A stretch of DNA of 64,000 nt, taken from NCBI RefSeq assembly GCF_028728065.1, contig NZ_CP117811.1, positions 1,674,001 through 1,738,000 on the forward strand, in the 5' to 3' direction. The notes below the pieces were generated by a model. The model did no database searches and was not told where the DNA came from. It was given only the letters and a program-made list of their open reading frames with translations. This document shows, piece after piece, positions 1 through 7,534 of this stretch (position 1 is its first letter; each line of letters starts with the position of its first letter). The position numbers and the translations under genes are program-made. The DNA comes from Lentisphaera profundi. Lineage in GTDB: Bacteria; Verrucomicrobiota; Lentisphaeria; Lentisphaerales; Lentisphaeraceae.

Positions 1-1827
1 AATCAAGCTAGCCAAGCGGCCTATTTTGGTTGGCCCTATTTCGTGGGAGACCAAGCTTATAATGATCTTGATTTTTCTACTGCTAAGAGTGGTCAAAGTT
101 TTTCAAAGAAACTTATCAATGATTCTCCCAATAACACTGGTTTAAGTTCATTGCCAAAAGTTAATTTTCCCATTCTTCACTACCCATATAAAAAAATGGA
201 GTCTCATCCTGATTTAGGCAATGGTAGCCGCAACGCTATGGCGGGACCAGTCTATCATCAAGAAGGGCGAATAAATAGCTTTCCCGCGTACTTTGATGAC
301 ACCCTATTTTTCTATGATTGGTGTCGCTCCAAAATTCTACTTGTTAAATTTAACGAGCACAAAAAAATAAAATCATTAACTCCCTTTATGGAGTCACATA
401 AATTCATTCATCCCATCGATATCCAACAAGGTCCAAAAGGAGATCTCTATGTATTAACTTACGGTTCAGGCTGGTGGAATAATTCCGATGGAACACTTCA
501 AAAAATATCCTTTGAAGGATTTAATCGTCGTCCCACCCTTGTCATGCAAGCAGATAAAAATGATGGTAAGATCCCATTAAGAATACATTTCTCTAGCGAA
601 GGAACCATGGATAAAGATGGCGATAGCTTGAGCTATGCTTGGAGTTTTGGCGACGGTCGCATATCCAAGCAAAAGAACCCACAAATCACCTATACAAAAA
701 CAGGCCTTTACCAAGCTTCCTTAACCGTTAGCGATACTGCCGGACGCAGTTCGACTCAAAGCATGAAGATAATTGCTGGCAATGAGCGTCCAAAAATTCA
801 CCTAGATTTCAAATCGAAGCCCAGTGCTTTTATTTGGGGTGAAACTTTTGAGTATACCCTGACCGCAAGCGATGCCGAAGATGGAGTCATTGATCCGGCT
901 TTGGTAGATGTCACGGCTGAATATAGACCCGATACTTCCATTCCAAAAAAAGCTTCTCAGTCAGATAATACCGACCCACGTTTAAAGGGAATGAACGCCT
1001 TACATCAAGGCACTAAACTCATTGAAAAAAATAATTGTCTCGCCTGTCACCAATCCCAAGCGAAATCCATTGGCCCCTCTTATGCGGACATCGCAAAAAA
1101 ATATGTGGATAATGCAAAAAATCGCGAAACACTACTCAAAAAACTCAAACTGGGAGGCAATGGAGTTTGGGGTCACATGCCCATGCCCCCTCAAAGCCAT
1201 ATTGCTGATATTCAACTCAAATCAATGATTTCTGCTATCATGGCTATGGGTAAACAATCTAAACTCATCAGTAAGGGTGAAAATGGTAAAATCCGCTTCA
1301 TGGCTAAGCCTTCCGAGGCAAAAAATTCTCACGGAATTTACGTTATAAGGGCAAGCTATCGTGACCAAGGTGCCAATGGTCTCCCTGCTCTAGTCGGTGA
1401 ATCTAAAGCTATCATTCTTGAATCAACGATTGTTGTCGAAGGAGGAAAAGCTATTTTAAATACGGATAGAGCTCTTATTCACGGCATCAACGCCCGAAAA
1501 GAAGGTAGTAGTAACATTGGCTTTTATCGCAATATCGACACATCAGTTACTTGGAATACATACATAAAAGATCCTGGGGTATACGAAGTTTATATTTACC
1601 AAGCTTGTGCTGCCGATAAAGCTGGCAGTAAATTTGAGCTACACCTAGGAAGCCAACAACTCAAAGGTACGATTGTCGCCACAAGTGACTGGACTGATTT
1701 TACTCCCGTAAAACTCGGTTCAGTAAACTTCCCAAATCGTGGCTCACAAAGAGTTCACTTTAAACCAAAGCATATCCCTCATGGCGACTTGGGCAACATC
1801 AAGGGAATTATTCTCAAAAAGATGTAA
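1..1827 (+). CDS. PKD / cytochrome c / CBM6-like secreted protein, 5' truncated by window edge
   Basis: The frame is open from base 1, so only the C-terminal 608 codons are present; the GTG at 43 is not a convincing start. The first part (GWPYFVGD onward) resembles the end of a PQQ/sorbosone-dehydrogenase-like propeller, as in large planctomycete and lentisphaeral cytochrome proteins. A PKD domain follows (about residues 185-260, with DGDSLSYAWSFGDG), then a second Ig-like stretch. A class I cytochrome c domain has heme motif CLACH starting at residue 346 and a likely Met ligand in HMPMPP. The last ~150 residues look like a CBM6-type beta-sandwich. A role in periplasmic sugar oxidation linked to electron transfer is inference. 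Confidence 0.75.
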   Translation, partial: NQASQAAYFGWPYFVGDQAYNDLDFSTAKSGQSFSKKLINDSPNNTGLSSLPKVNFPILHYPYKKMESHPDLGNGSRNAMAGPVYHQEGRINSFPAYFDDTLFFYDWCRSKILLVKFNEHKKIKSLTPFMESHKFIHPIDIQQGPKGDLYVLTYGSGWWNNSDGTLQKISFEGFNRRPTLVMQADKNDGKIPLRIHFSSEGTMDKDGDSLSYAWSFGDGRISKQKNPQITYTKTGLYQASLTVSDTAGRSSTQSMKIIAGNERPKIHLDFKSKPSAFIWGETFEYTLTASDAEDGVIDPALVDVTAEYRPDTSIPKKASQSDNTDPRLKGMNALHQGTKLIEKNNCLACHQSQAKSIGPSYADIAKKYVDNAKNRETLLKKLKLGGNGVWGHMPMPPQSHIADIQLKSMISAIMAMGKQSKLISKGENGKIRFMAKPSEAKNSHGIYVIRASYRDQGANGLPALVGESKAIILESTIVVEGGKAILNTDRALIHGINARKEGSSNIGFYRNIDTSVTWNTYIKDPGVYEVYIYQACAADKAGSKFELHLGSQQLKGTIVATSDWTDFTPVKLGSVNFPNRGSQRVHFKPKHIPHGDLGNIKGIILKKM

Positions 1828-1851
1828 ATCGCGATGTAATAAAAGTTTACA

Positions 1852-2018
1852 CGATTACCCGTTACAAGGAGCAAAGCCCCTAATCGCCTGGTCAAGGGTC
1901 TTGCCAGACAGGCGGATAAAAAGCATTTGCCCATACGGCAGTATCTTGCTGGGGGAGATCGAGCGGGACAGCGTCCCTATCGAACGGGTCGCATCATGCC
2001 CTCTATTCTGGGTAATCG
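1852..2018. repeat. Structured dispersed repeat, family A, copy 1
   Basis: The ends form an inverted repeat (CGATTACCC ... GGGTAATCG). Inside are the family blocks TAATCGCCTGGTCAAGG, a GGGACAGCGTCCC hairpin and GCATCATGCCCT. The central hairpin is longer here than in the other copies. It starts 25 bases after the stop of the preceding gene. Related copies lie near 17837, 25402 and 52372. Confidence 0.8.
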
Positions 2019-2028
2019 TATATATTTT

Positions 2029-2146
2029 TAGTGCTGAAAGCACGCATTAACTTAGCCTAATTCGTGAGAGCTAGGTCCGAGAAATAATCGAAAATAGAGT
2101 TCTGCAGGAAGGGATAAATGCTCTAATCCATGCTTTCAGCATTCAT
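2029..2146. repeat. 124-bp family repeat (family B), single copy
   Basis: The sequence begins TAGTGCTGAAAGCACGCATTAA and ends ATGCTTTCAGCATTCAT, so the two ends pair over 11 bases. It matches the tandem units at 27173-27913 with some divergence, including an internal CCTA...TAGG hairpin. A further end fragment (CATGCTTTCAGCATTA) lies at 2201-2216. Confidence 0.8.
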
Positions 2147-2332
2147 AAGATCATTAGATATAATAACTCCCAAGGCTTACGCCATTGGGCTATATTCATT
2201 CATGCTTTCAGCATTAGCTGCTAACACTTTTTCACTCTAATTCATTGCGGATTAATAGTTTTGAGCTAAGGCCGAGCAGGTGCTCAGCTTTCCCAGGATT
2301 CAATTTGTGCCTTTGCTTGTAAGCGCTATTAA

Positions 2333-2367
2333 ATAAAAAACGTTCAAAGCTAGAACTTTTGAACGTA
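2333..2367 (-). terminator. Rho-independent terminator
   Basis: Read on the minus strand, ACGTTCAAAAG, a short loop and CTTTGAACGT form a stem with one bulge, followed by TTTTTT. It lies ~55 bases past the stop of the prepilin-like gene. Confidence 0.7.
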
Positions 2368-2419
2368 GAAAAATTTATACTGTGATTTTAAAGAGTGCTG
2401 CTGTGATGCTTGCTTAAAA

Positions 2420-3109
2420 TTACCAAGTAACGGTGAAATTTCCTTTTTTGAGACCAAAGGGTTTTATCGTTTCAACATGACCATCTGCAAAAACGACATT
2501 TGAGAAACTATCATTGACGTGAGGATAACGAATTCCCGAAGGCGCTCCTGGCCCATCTTCATCGGATTCAGAAATATAAATAGCCTGCTCCTTATCCAAA
2601 GATCCTGGGTTATCTCTCCATGATTCATAGCCTGACAATTGATCATGGCCATCTATTTGAATCCAAGCACCCCAGTGATTATTCATACGCCCATCAGCAC
2701 CTAAGACTGTTTCACTTGCATATGCTGCATCTGTAACTTTCCAACCAGAAGAGTCATCCCATGGTACAAATGCTTTGCTAAAGGTATAAGTAATGGGCTG
2801 TTCATCTGTTACAACGCCATTTTTTTTGCCATTACTGGCACCCGTTGGGCAAGTCCAGAATGAGTTTTGATTACCCAAATTTCCGCGATTACTCCAATCA
2901 GAGTCTCTATCGAGTTTATCTATGGTCGTAGAAAAGTTGCCCTCATCATTATCCATAAGAATCGACATACCAACTTGCTTTAAGTTACTTTTGCAAACTG
3001 TGGCATGAGCCTGTTGACGAGCACGACTTAAATTAGGTAATAAAAGAGAGGCTAAGATACCAATGATCGCAATTACCACTAGTAGTTCAATTAACGTGAA
3101 TTTTTTCAT
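2420..3109 (-). CDS. Prepilin-type N-terminal methylation domain protein
   Basis: This 229-residue protein starts with a class III (type IV prepilin-like) leader: [18 protein letters not shown], with cleavage expected just before the F and methylation of the new N-terminus, and Glu at mature position 5. The remainder is a pseudopilin-like globular domain ending in [11 protein letters not shown], the H/DG-type motif common in lentisphaeral and planctomycete surface proteins (DUF1559-like). It should be processed by a prepilin peptidase not seen here and be exposed at the cell envelope. A palindromic ATACTAGTAT lies ~25 bases upstream and matches the motif before the glycosidase genes, so co-regulation with glycan use is plausible. 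Its exact role is unknown. Confidence 0.85.
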   Translation of the reverse strand: MKKFTLIELLVVIAIIGILASLLLPNLSRARQQAHATVCKSNLKQVGMSILMDNDEGNFSTTIDKLDRDSDWSNRGNLGNQNSFWTCPTGASNGKKNGVVTDEQPITYTFSKAFVPWDDSSGWKVTDAAYASETVLGADGRMNNHWGAWIQIDGHDQLSGYESWRDNPGSLDKEQAIYISESDEDGPGAPSGIRYPHVNDSFSNVVFADGHVETIKPFGLKKGNFTVTW

Positions 3110-3133
3110 GAAAACCTCAAGCTTATTATTTAT

Positions 3134-3143
3134 ATACTAGTAT
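3134..3143. promoter_or_regulatory. Candidate GntR/LacI-type operator
   Basis: ATACTAGTAT is a perfect 10-base palindrome 25 bases upstream of the prepilin-like start. Its core recurs upstream of the GH-A, GH3, symporter and regulator genes. Assignment to the regulator at 16589-17698 is inference. Confidence 0.5.
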
Positions 3144-3295
3144 AGTTCTGTGTTGTATATAAATCAAGTTCATGCTATTTGTTTTTGGATTTGATTCCTC
3201 ATTTTTTTAGCTGATCCACTAAAAATCTAGCCTAAATTCTCATTAGATATCACCCCTGCACGAATCTTTTATTTTTCTTAGCCATACATAGCCAC

Positions 3296-3328
3296 AAAAA
3301 AGGCCCGCTTATTAAGCGAGCCTTTTAG
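3296..3328 (-). terminator. Rho-independent terminator
   Basis: On the minus strand a ~12-bp stem (AAAGGCTCGCTT / AAGCGGGCCTTT, one mismatch) with a 3-base loop is followed by a T tract. It lies ~20 bases after the stop of the 3347-3802 gene. Confidence 0.8.
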
Positions 3329-3346
3329 TGAATCAAGAACTAAATT

Positions 3347-3802
3347 CTAAATTGATGTTTCAAACTCAAGTTCTACCAGTGTTTTTTTTGCGGCGCCCGC
3401 AGGTGACCAAAACCATCCATTTGTATCCCAGCACTGAGCGTATTTAAGTTCATCAACTAAAGTTTTAAAAGCCTTACTAGCAGCAGATTTCTCTCCGTTT
3501 TTCTGGAGTGATTGGCCTTGTATAAAAAAGCACGTCCCCACATCATTCAAAGCCCAAAACTTAGAGACTTCTTCTTGTGAACCAGTAGGCATGGCTGTTA
3601 GACCTGATTGCATTTCTTTTGCTTTAGCTAAATACATTTCAATACATTTATTGGTATAGCTCATGACTTTAGCGTGATCACCACTACTGAGAGCTTCCCA
3701 GGCTTTTGAAGTGAGAGTTGAAGAACTATGATCGCCAAAATCTTGGGCATTTACTGTAAGCATTGCGAAGATCGCAAACATTGTCATTATCATTTTTTTC
3801 AT
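3347..3802 (-). CDS. Small secreted helical (TPR-like) protein
   Basis: A 151-residue protein with a clear signal peptide ending near TVNAQ. The mature part is helical, with a pattern such as AWEALSSGDHAKVMSYTNKCIEMY that resembles a tetratricopeptide hairpin, and a Trp-rich end (CWDTNGWFWSPAGAAKKTL). It lies 17 bases downstream of the GH-A glycosidase on the same strand and ahead of a strong terminator, so the two are probably co-transcribed. No enzymatic motif is visible. A role as an accessory to the glycosidase is inferred from position only. Confidence 0.7.
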   Translation of the reverse strand: MKKMIMTMFAIFAMLTVNAQDFGDHSSSTLTSKAWEALSSGDHAKVMSYTNKCIEMYLAKAKEMQSGLTAMPTGSQEEVSKFWALNDVGTCFFIQGQSLQKNGEKSAASKAFKTLVDELKYAQCWDTNGWFWSPAGAAKKTLVELEFETSI

Positions 3803-3819
3803 TAGTACTGCTCCTGTTT

Positions 3820-5181
3820 TTATTTTACTTTAAAAGGGATATTTGCGGTAGCGGCGCCGCCTTTTCCATCACGAATAGTTAGAAAGAGGCGATAAGCACC
3901 AGGTTTAGAAGGACTCTGCATGACACAATCCTTCTCATTATTAATCAAAATTAAATTTGGATGAGATTTTGGAACTGGCTCTTTGTCCCCTCCAACACTT
4001 TGTACTGTGGCTTCTTCTGTAACTACCCATTCATAAGTCAATGAATCCTCATTGCGATCAAAAGCATCTACACGGGCAATATATTTTCTACCTGCCTCAA
4101 TTACTTTACCATCAAACTCAGCAGAAATACTTTTGATATTTGGGCAACGATTTTCAGGCCATTCACCCGTCCAAGCTTTAGTCATGGCATCTACTTGAGA
4201 AAGCTTTTCCATTGTTGGCAAACACATCCCAAACCACGTAGAGGTTTTTTCTTGCTTCCAGCCCCAGAGAAAGGCAAAGGTTCCCAAGCACATTTCTTTA
4301 CCTTCATTAATATCAAAAACGAGCTTATGAGATGAGTAATATGTTTTTGATTTTTCTGTACTATTTGGCTCAATGGGTGCTCCCCAAGAAGTTTTGGGAA
4401 CTTCCCAAAAACCCTGTACGCCAAACTCCGTAATCGCAAAAGGTTTCGTCCAGCCCAAAGCTTTTAAAGCTTCTCCAGTGCCTGCCGCCGAGCCATAGGC
4501 ATTCACTCCAAGTATATCTATACTAGGGTAGTATTGCATAATACTTTTTATTTTACCTGCACCTGAACCTGCAATCACCGACATTACAGGGTGGTGTGGA
4601 TCTTCTTCTTTGATAATCTTAGCAAGAATCTCAAGCTCTTTAATAACAGCAGGGTTTGGAGTTTGTTTAACTGGGTCTTCCATTTCATTGCCTAAGCCCC
4701 ACATAGCGATGGCAGGATGATTTTTCCATTTGCGTACAGATTGACGCACATGATCTCTTTGTTTTTTAAGCTGCTCTTCATTATTATAATCAACACCATG
4801 GCGTTCATGTCCTATCCACAGACCTGGTACAACGTGAATCCCTAGGCGCCAAGCGCGATCAATATAGCGTTCACCGCCTGCCACTTTATCTTCAAGAGTT
4901 CCTATTCCCCAAGTACGAGTAAAATTTCCACCTGCAAGTTTAAATTGCTCAAGCATACCAGGCTGAATAACGCCACCTGCACCGCGAATAGCCGTCTCTA
5001 CATTATTTATATACAGACGCCAGTCACCTTTCTCATTCTTTTTTAATTCAACTTTCGAAGGACTTGTAGGTAGCTGCCCCTTTTTCAATGCAACTTTATC
5101 AATGAGCTTTTGAAGAGGGTTGGCAGATAATAGAGTACTTATCATAAAGAAAGAGATTAATAAATTAAGGTTCATATACAT
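3820..5181 (-). CDS. Clan GH-A glycoside hydrolase (GH2-TIM or GH158-like) with C-terminal Ig/PKD domain
   Basis: This 453-residue secreted enzyme has a signal peptide of about 20 residues. The TIM barrel carries the clan GH-A pair: GLGNEMED with Glu166 as the probable acid/base and ITEFG with Glu252 as the probable nucleophile. From about residue 345 a C-terminal beta-sandwich has PKD-like features (DAFDRNEDSLTYEWVV ... RDGKGG). A barrel plus Ig-like domain of this length resembles GH158 endo-beta-1,3-glucanases, but GH2-type barrels cannot be excluded. With the adjoining GH3 and GH1 enzymes it suggests breakdown of a beta-glucan such as laminarin. An operator-like site lies ~35 bases upstream. 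Confidence 0.75.
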   Translation of the reverse strand: MYMNLNLLISFFMISTLLSANPLQKLIDKVALKKGQLPTSPSKVELKKNEKGDWRLYINNVETAIRGAGGVIQPGMLEQFKLAGGNFTRTWGIGTLEDKVAGGERYIDRAWRLGIHVVPGLWIGHERHGVDYNNEEQLKKQRDHVRQSVRKWKNHPAIAMWGLGNEMEDPVKQTPNPAVIKELEILAKIIKEEDPHHPVMSVIAGSGAGKIKSIMQYYPSIDILGVNAYGSAAGTGEALKALGWTKPFAITEFGVQGFWEVPKTSWGAPIEPNSTEKSKTYYSSHKLVFDINEGKEMCLGTFAFLWGWKQEKTSTWFGMCLPTMEKLSQVDAMTKAWTGEWPENRCPNIKSISAEFDGKVIEAGRKYIARVDAFDRNEDSLTYEWVVTEEATVQSVGGDKEPVPKSHPNLILINNEKDCVMQSPSKPGAYRLFLTIRDGKGGAATANIPFKVK

Positions 5182-5206
5182 TCCATATTTTTGATTTATA
5201 GAAAAC

Positions 5207-5224
5207 TATACTAGTAGTATACTA
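5207..5224. promoter_or_regulatory. Candidate operator upstream of GH-A enzyme
   Basis: Two overlapping motif copies occur: ATACTAGTAG and the palindrome AGTATACT (5216-5223). They lie 26-43 bases before the glycosidase start and share their core with sites at 3134, 9647, 17759, 17792 and 19539. Confidence 0.55.
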
Positions 5225-5414
5225 TTACTACAAGTGTTTTATGATAAGATTATATAGTTTTAATTAAAAGACAATTTTTCCTCAGATAGAATTATCACAA
5301 AATATATAAGAGAAGGCTTACTTGAACTAATATATACTCGGATACCTAAAGCTGAATCCCTTAGCCAACTTTAGAAGAATTACATAGCGATTTTGTGTTA
5401 TTTACGGGTGCCAT

Positions 5415-6158
5415 TTAGTCTAAAAAATCCATGGACTCTTGAACTAGTTTAAATAAGCAGCCCTCATATTCATCCAACTCAATAAAAACGTGTTCGCACT
5501 TAGCCATAAAGTCCGCCAATTCATTAAACGGCATGTTACCCTGGCCCAAGGCGCACATTTTTTCACCTTTTATTAAATTTCCATCCTTGAGATGAAGTAA
5601 AGAACAAATGGGCTCCAATATCTTCTGCACTTCGTGTAAATCTGCACCGGCGATCAGAGACCAATAGACATCCCATTCCCAGGCTAATGATCCCTCGCAT
5701 TCTTCAAGTAGATACTCGAAGGCATAACGCCCTTCAATTATTTTCATTTCCCAATCATGATTATGATAGCTCAAACGCAAGCCACGATCCGCCGCTTCTT
5801 GAGCTTCTCGGCTATAAAGTTTCGCCAATTTTTTGATAGCTTCAATATCCTTGAAGTCTTCGGCTCCATGGGGTGAACTACCCGTTACAATATAGTCCGC
5901 TCCTAAATCAAGTGCCATGGTATAATTTTTATCCATCTCTACACGTGAGCCCAATGCTAGGTGAACCGATGGGACCTCAAAATCCATAGCTTTCAAATGC
6001 TGTATAAGTTCATTATCTGCGCCCCCAAAACAGGCTTCGACTTTGGTAACACCCATTTTTCTCAAGCGCTTCAGAGTCCCTTCTAGGTCGTTTTCCATCT
6101 CGTCACGAAATGAAAATAACTGAACTCCCGGTGCACTTCTCAAAGTCAAGTTATTCAT
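5415..6158 (-). CDS. Sugar phosphate isomerase/epimerase family protein (xylose isomerase-like TIM barrel)
   Basis: A 247-residue cytosolic protein of the AP-endonuclease-2/xylose-isomerase-like barrel family. The N-terminus GVQLFSFRDEMENDLEGTL is typical, and acidic and His residues in the usual metal-site strands are visible (KVEACFGG, YHNHDWEM, WEWDVYW, LHLKDG, VFIELDEYEG). Its start codon overlaps the GH1 stop by four bases (ATGA), so it is translationally coupled as the last gene of a GH3-GH1-isomerase operon. The likely role is conversion of a sugar released by the glucosidases. The exact substrate cannot be read from sequence. Confidence 0.8.
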   Translation of the reverse strand: MNNLTLRSAPGVQLFSFRDEMENDLEGTLKRLRKMGVTKVEACFGGADNELIQHLKAMDFEVPSVHLALGSRVEMDKNYTMALDLGADYIVTGSSPHGAEDFKDIEAIKKLAKLYSREAQEAADRGLRLSYHNHDWEMKIIEGRYAFEYLLEECEGSLAWEWDVYWSLIAGADLHEVQKILEPICSLLHLKDGNLIKGEKMCALGQGNMPFNELADFMAKCEHVFIELDEYEGCLFKLVQESMDFLD

Positions 6159-7525
6159 ACAAGACTTGGGTCTTCTTGCTTCAAGAGATCACCATTTGAA
6201 GCAATTAATTTTTGATACCAAAAACCTGAATCTTTGATAATACGTTCACCCGTTTCATAATTAACATAAGTCAGGCCAAAGCGTTGAGTATAGCCTTCGC
6301 CCCACTCGAAATTATCCATCAATGACCAATGCATATAGCCTGTCACAGGAATACCTTCGCTCACAGCCCGCTCGAGACTCTGAAGGTATTTCCGAGTATA
6401 ATTAATGCGCTTTAAATCATGTACACAGCCATCTTCACTGACCACGTCCAATTGCGAAAAACCGTTCTCTGTAATCATCACTTCTTTGCCGTAACGCTCA
6501 TAGAGAAAACGGGGCCCCCAGTAAAGTAAACTTGGAGTTATTTTCCAATCAAAGGCCGTCCGTTCTTGCTCTGGATCTTCTGGCGTCAAAATCCAAGCAT
6601 CACCTTCAGCTCGAACTTCATCTCCCATATAAAAATTAGTTCCTAAAAAATCTGGCTCCGTGGCAATAATCTCCATATCGCCTTCTTGAATTTTAGGCGC
6701 ATCTTCACCGAATTCTTCTAAACCCTGCTGAGGATAATGCCCCAGGTAAATGGGATCATACCACCAAGAAGTCCAAAAACCATGATCACCATCCACATGA
6801 AAAGAGGCTTTTCTAGCGGCCTCTATATCTTCGGGACTTTCGCTAGCTGGCAACTTAAATAAACCCATGGGAGCACAGGCAATTTTGATAGTTTGAGAAA
6901 CGGAGCGCATCGCTAAGGTAGCCTTGCCATGGGCCAGCAAGGCATGGTGACCTGCTTGTAGACATTCACGTAGAGGCAATTGTAAACCTGGGGCATGTAC
7001 TCCTGCCGAATGACCCAAAAAGATAAAACATTGAGGCTCATTGAGTGTAATCCAATGCTTAATTCGATCAGCAAAAGACTCGACACAGACTTTCGCGTAT
7101 TCCGCAAAATCATCGGCTATATCGCGATTGAGCCACCCGCCCTTCATGAACAGTGCCTGGGGTAAATCCCAATGATACAAGGTGATTACTGGCTCAATTC
7201 CCGCAGTGAGTAGTTTGTCGATTAAGTCACTATAAAAATCTATTCCCGCTTGATTCACTTCTCCACGGCCATTGGGTATAATACGTGGCCAACTCAATGA
7301 TAAACGATAAGCTTTTATGCCAATTTTTTGCATGATGCGAATATCTTCATCAATGCGATGATAATGATCACAAGCCACTTTGCCATCACTTCCCTCCTTA
7401 ATGGCTCCCGACTTGCGACAGAACATATCCCAGATTGATTCACCCTTACCACCCTCCTTCCATGCTCCTTCAATCTGGTAAGATGCCGTGGCGGCACCCC
7501 ATAAAAAATCTTTGCTAAAACTCAT
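6155..7525 (-). CDS. GH1 beta-glucosidase
   Basis: A 456-residue protein of normal GH1 length with no signal peptide, so probably cytoplasmic. The N-terminus FLWGAATASYQIEGAW is diagnostic. The acid/base is Glu163 in TLNEP and the nucleophile Glu353 in ITENG. The C-terminal motif MHWSLMDNFEWGEGYTQRFG shapes the -1 sugar site. It hydrolyses beta-glucosides by a retaining mechanism. It starts 9 bases after the GH3 stop and overlaps the isomerase by four bases, giving a three-gene operon that would process imported oligosaccharides to glucose. Strict specificity (glucose, galactose or fucose) is not certain. Confidence 0.93.
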   Translation of the reverse strand: MSFSKDFLWGAATASYQIEGAWKEGGKGESIWDMFCRKSGAIKEGSDGKVACDHYHRIDEDIRIMQKIGIKAYRLSLSWPRIIPNGRGEVNQAGIDFYSDLIDKLLTAGIEPVITLYHWDLPQALFMKGGWLNRDIADDFAEYAKVCVESFADRIKHWITLNEPQCFIFLGHSAGVHAPGLQLPLRECLQAGHHALLAHGKATLAMRSVSQTIKIACAPMGLFKLPASESPEDIEAARKASFHVDGDHGFWTSWWYDPIYLGHYPQQGLEEFGEDAPKIQEGDMEIIATEPDFLGTNFYMGDEVRAEGDAWILTPEDPEQERTAFDWKITPSLLYWGPRFLYERYGKEVMITENGFSQLDVVSEDGCVHDLKRINYTRKYLQSLERAVSEGIPVTGYMHWSLMDNFEWGEGYTQRFGLTYVNYETGERIIKDSGFWYQKLIASNGDLLKQEDPSLV

Positions 7526-7534
7526 GCTCTCTCC

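Larger units (their letters stand above)
1828..2419. other. Repeat-rich intergenic region
   Basis: This 592-bp gap has no convincing gene. It holds one copy of the structured dispersed repeat (1852-2018), a single copy of the ~124-bp family (2029-2146), a fragment of that family's 3' end near 2201-2216 and the terminator of the next minus-strand gene. Short ORFs across it are by-products of the repeats. Confidence 0.7.

Noticed and set aside
1855-2043. Minus-strand small ORFs in the family A repeats (also 25407-25610)
   Set aside because: The similar peptides (LDQAIRG...) come from the conserved repeat DNA; changes follow the hairpins rather than codons.
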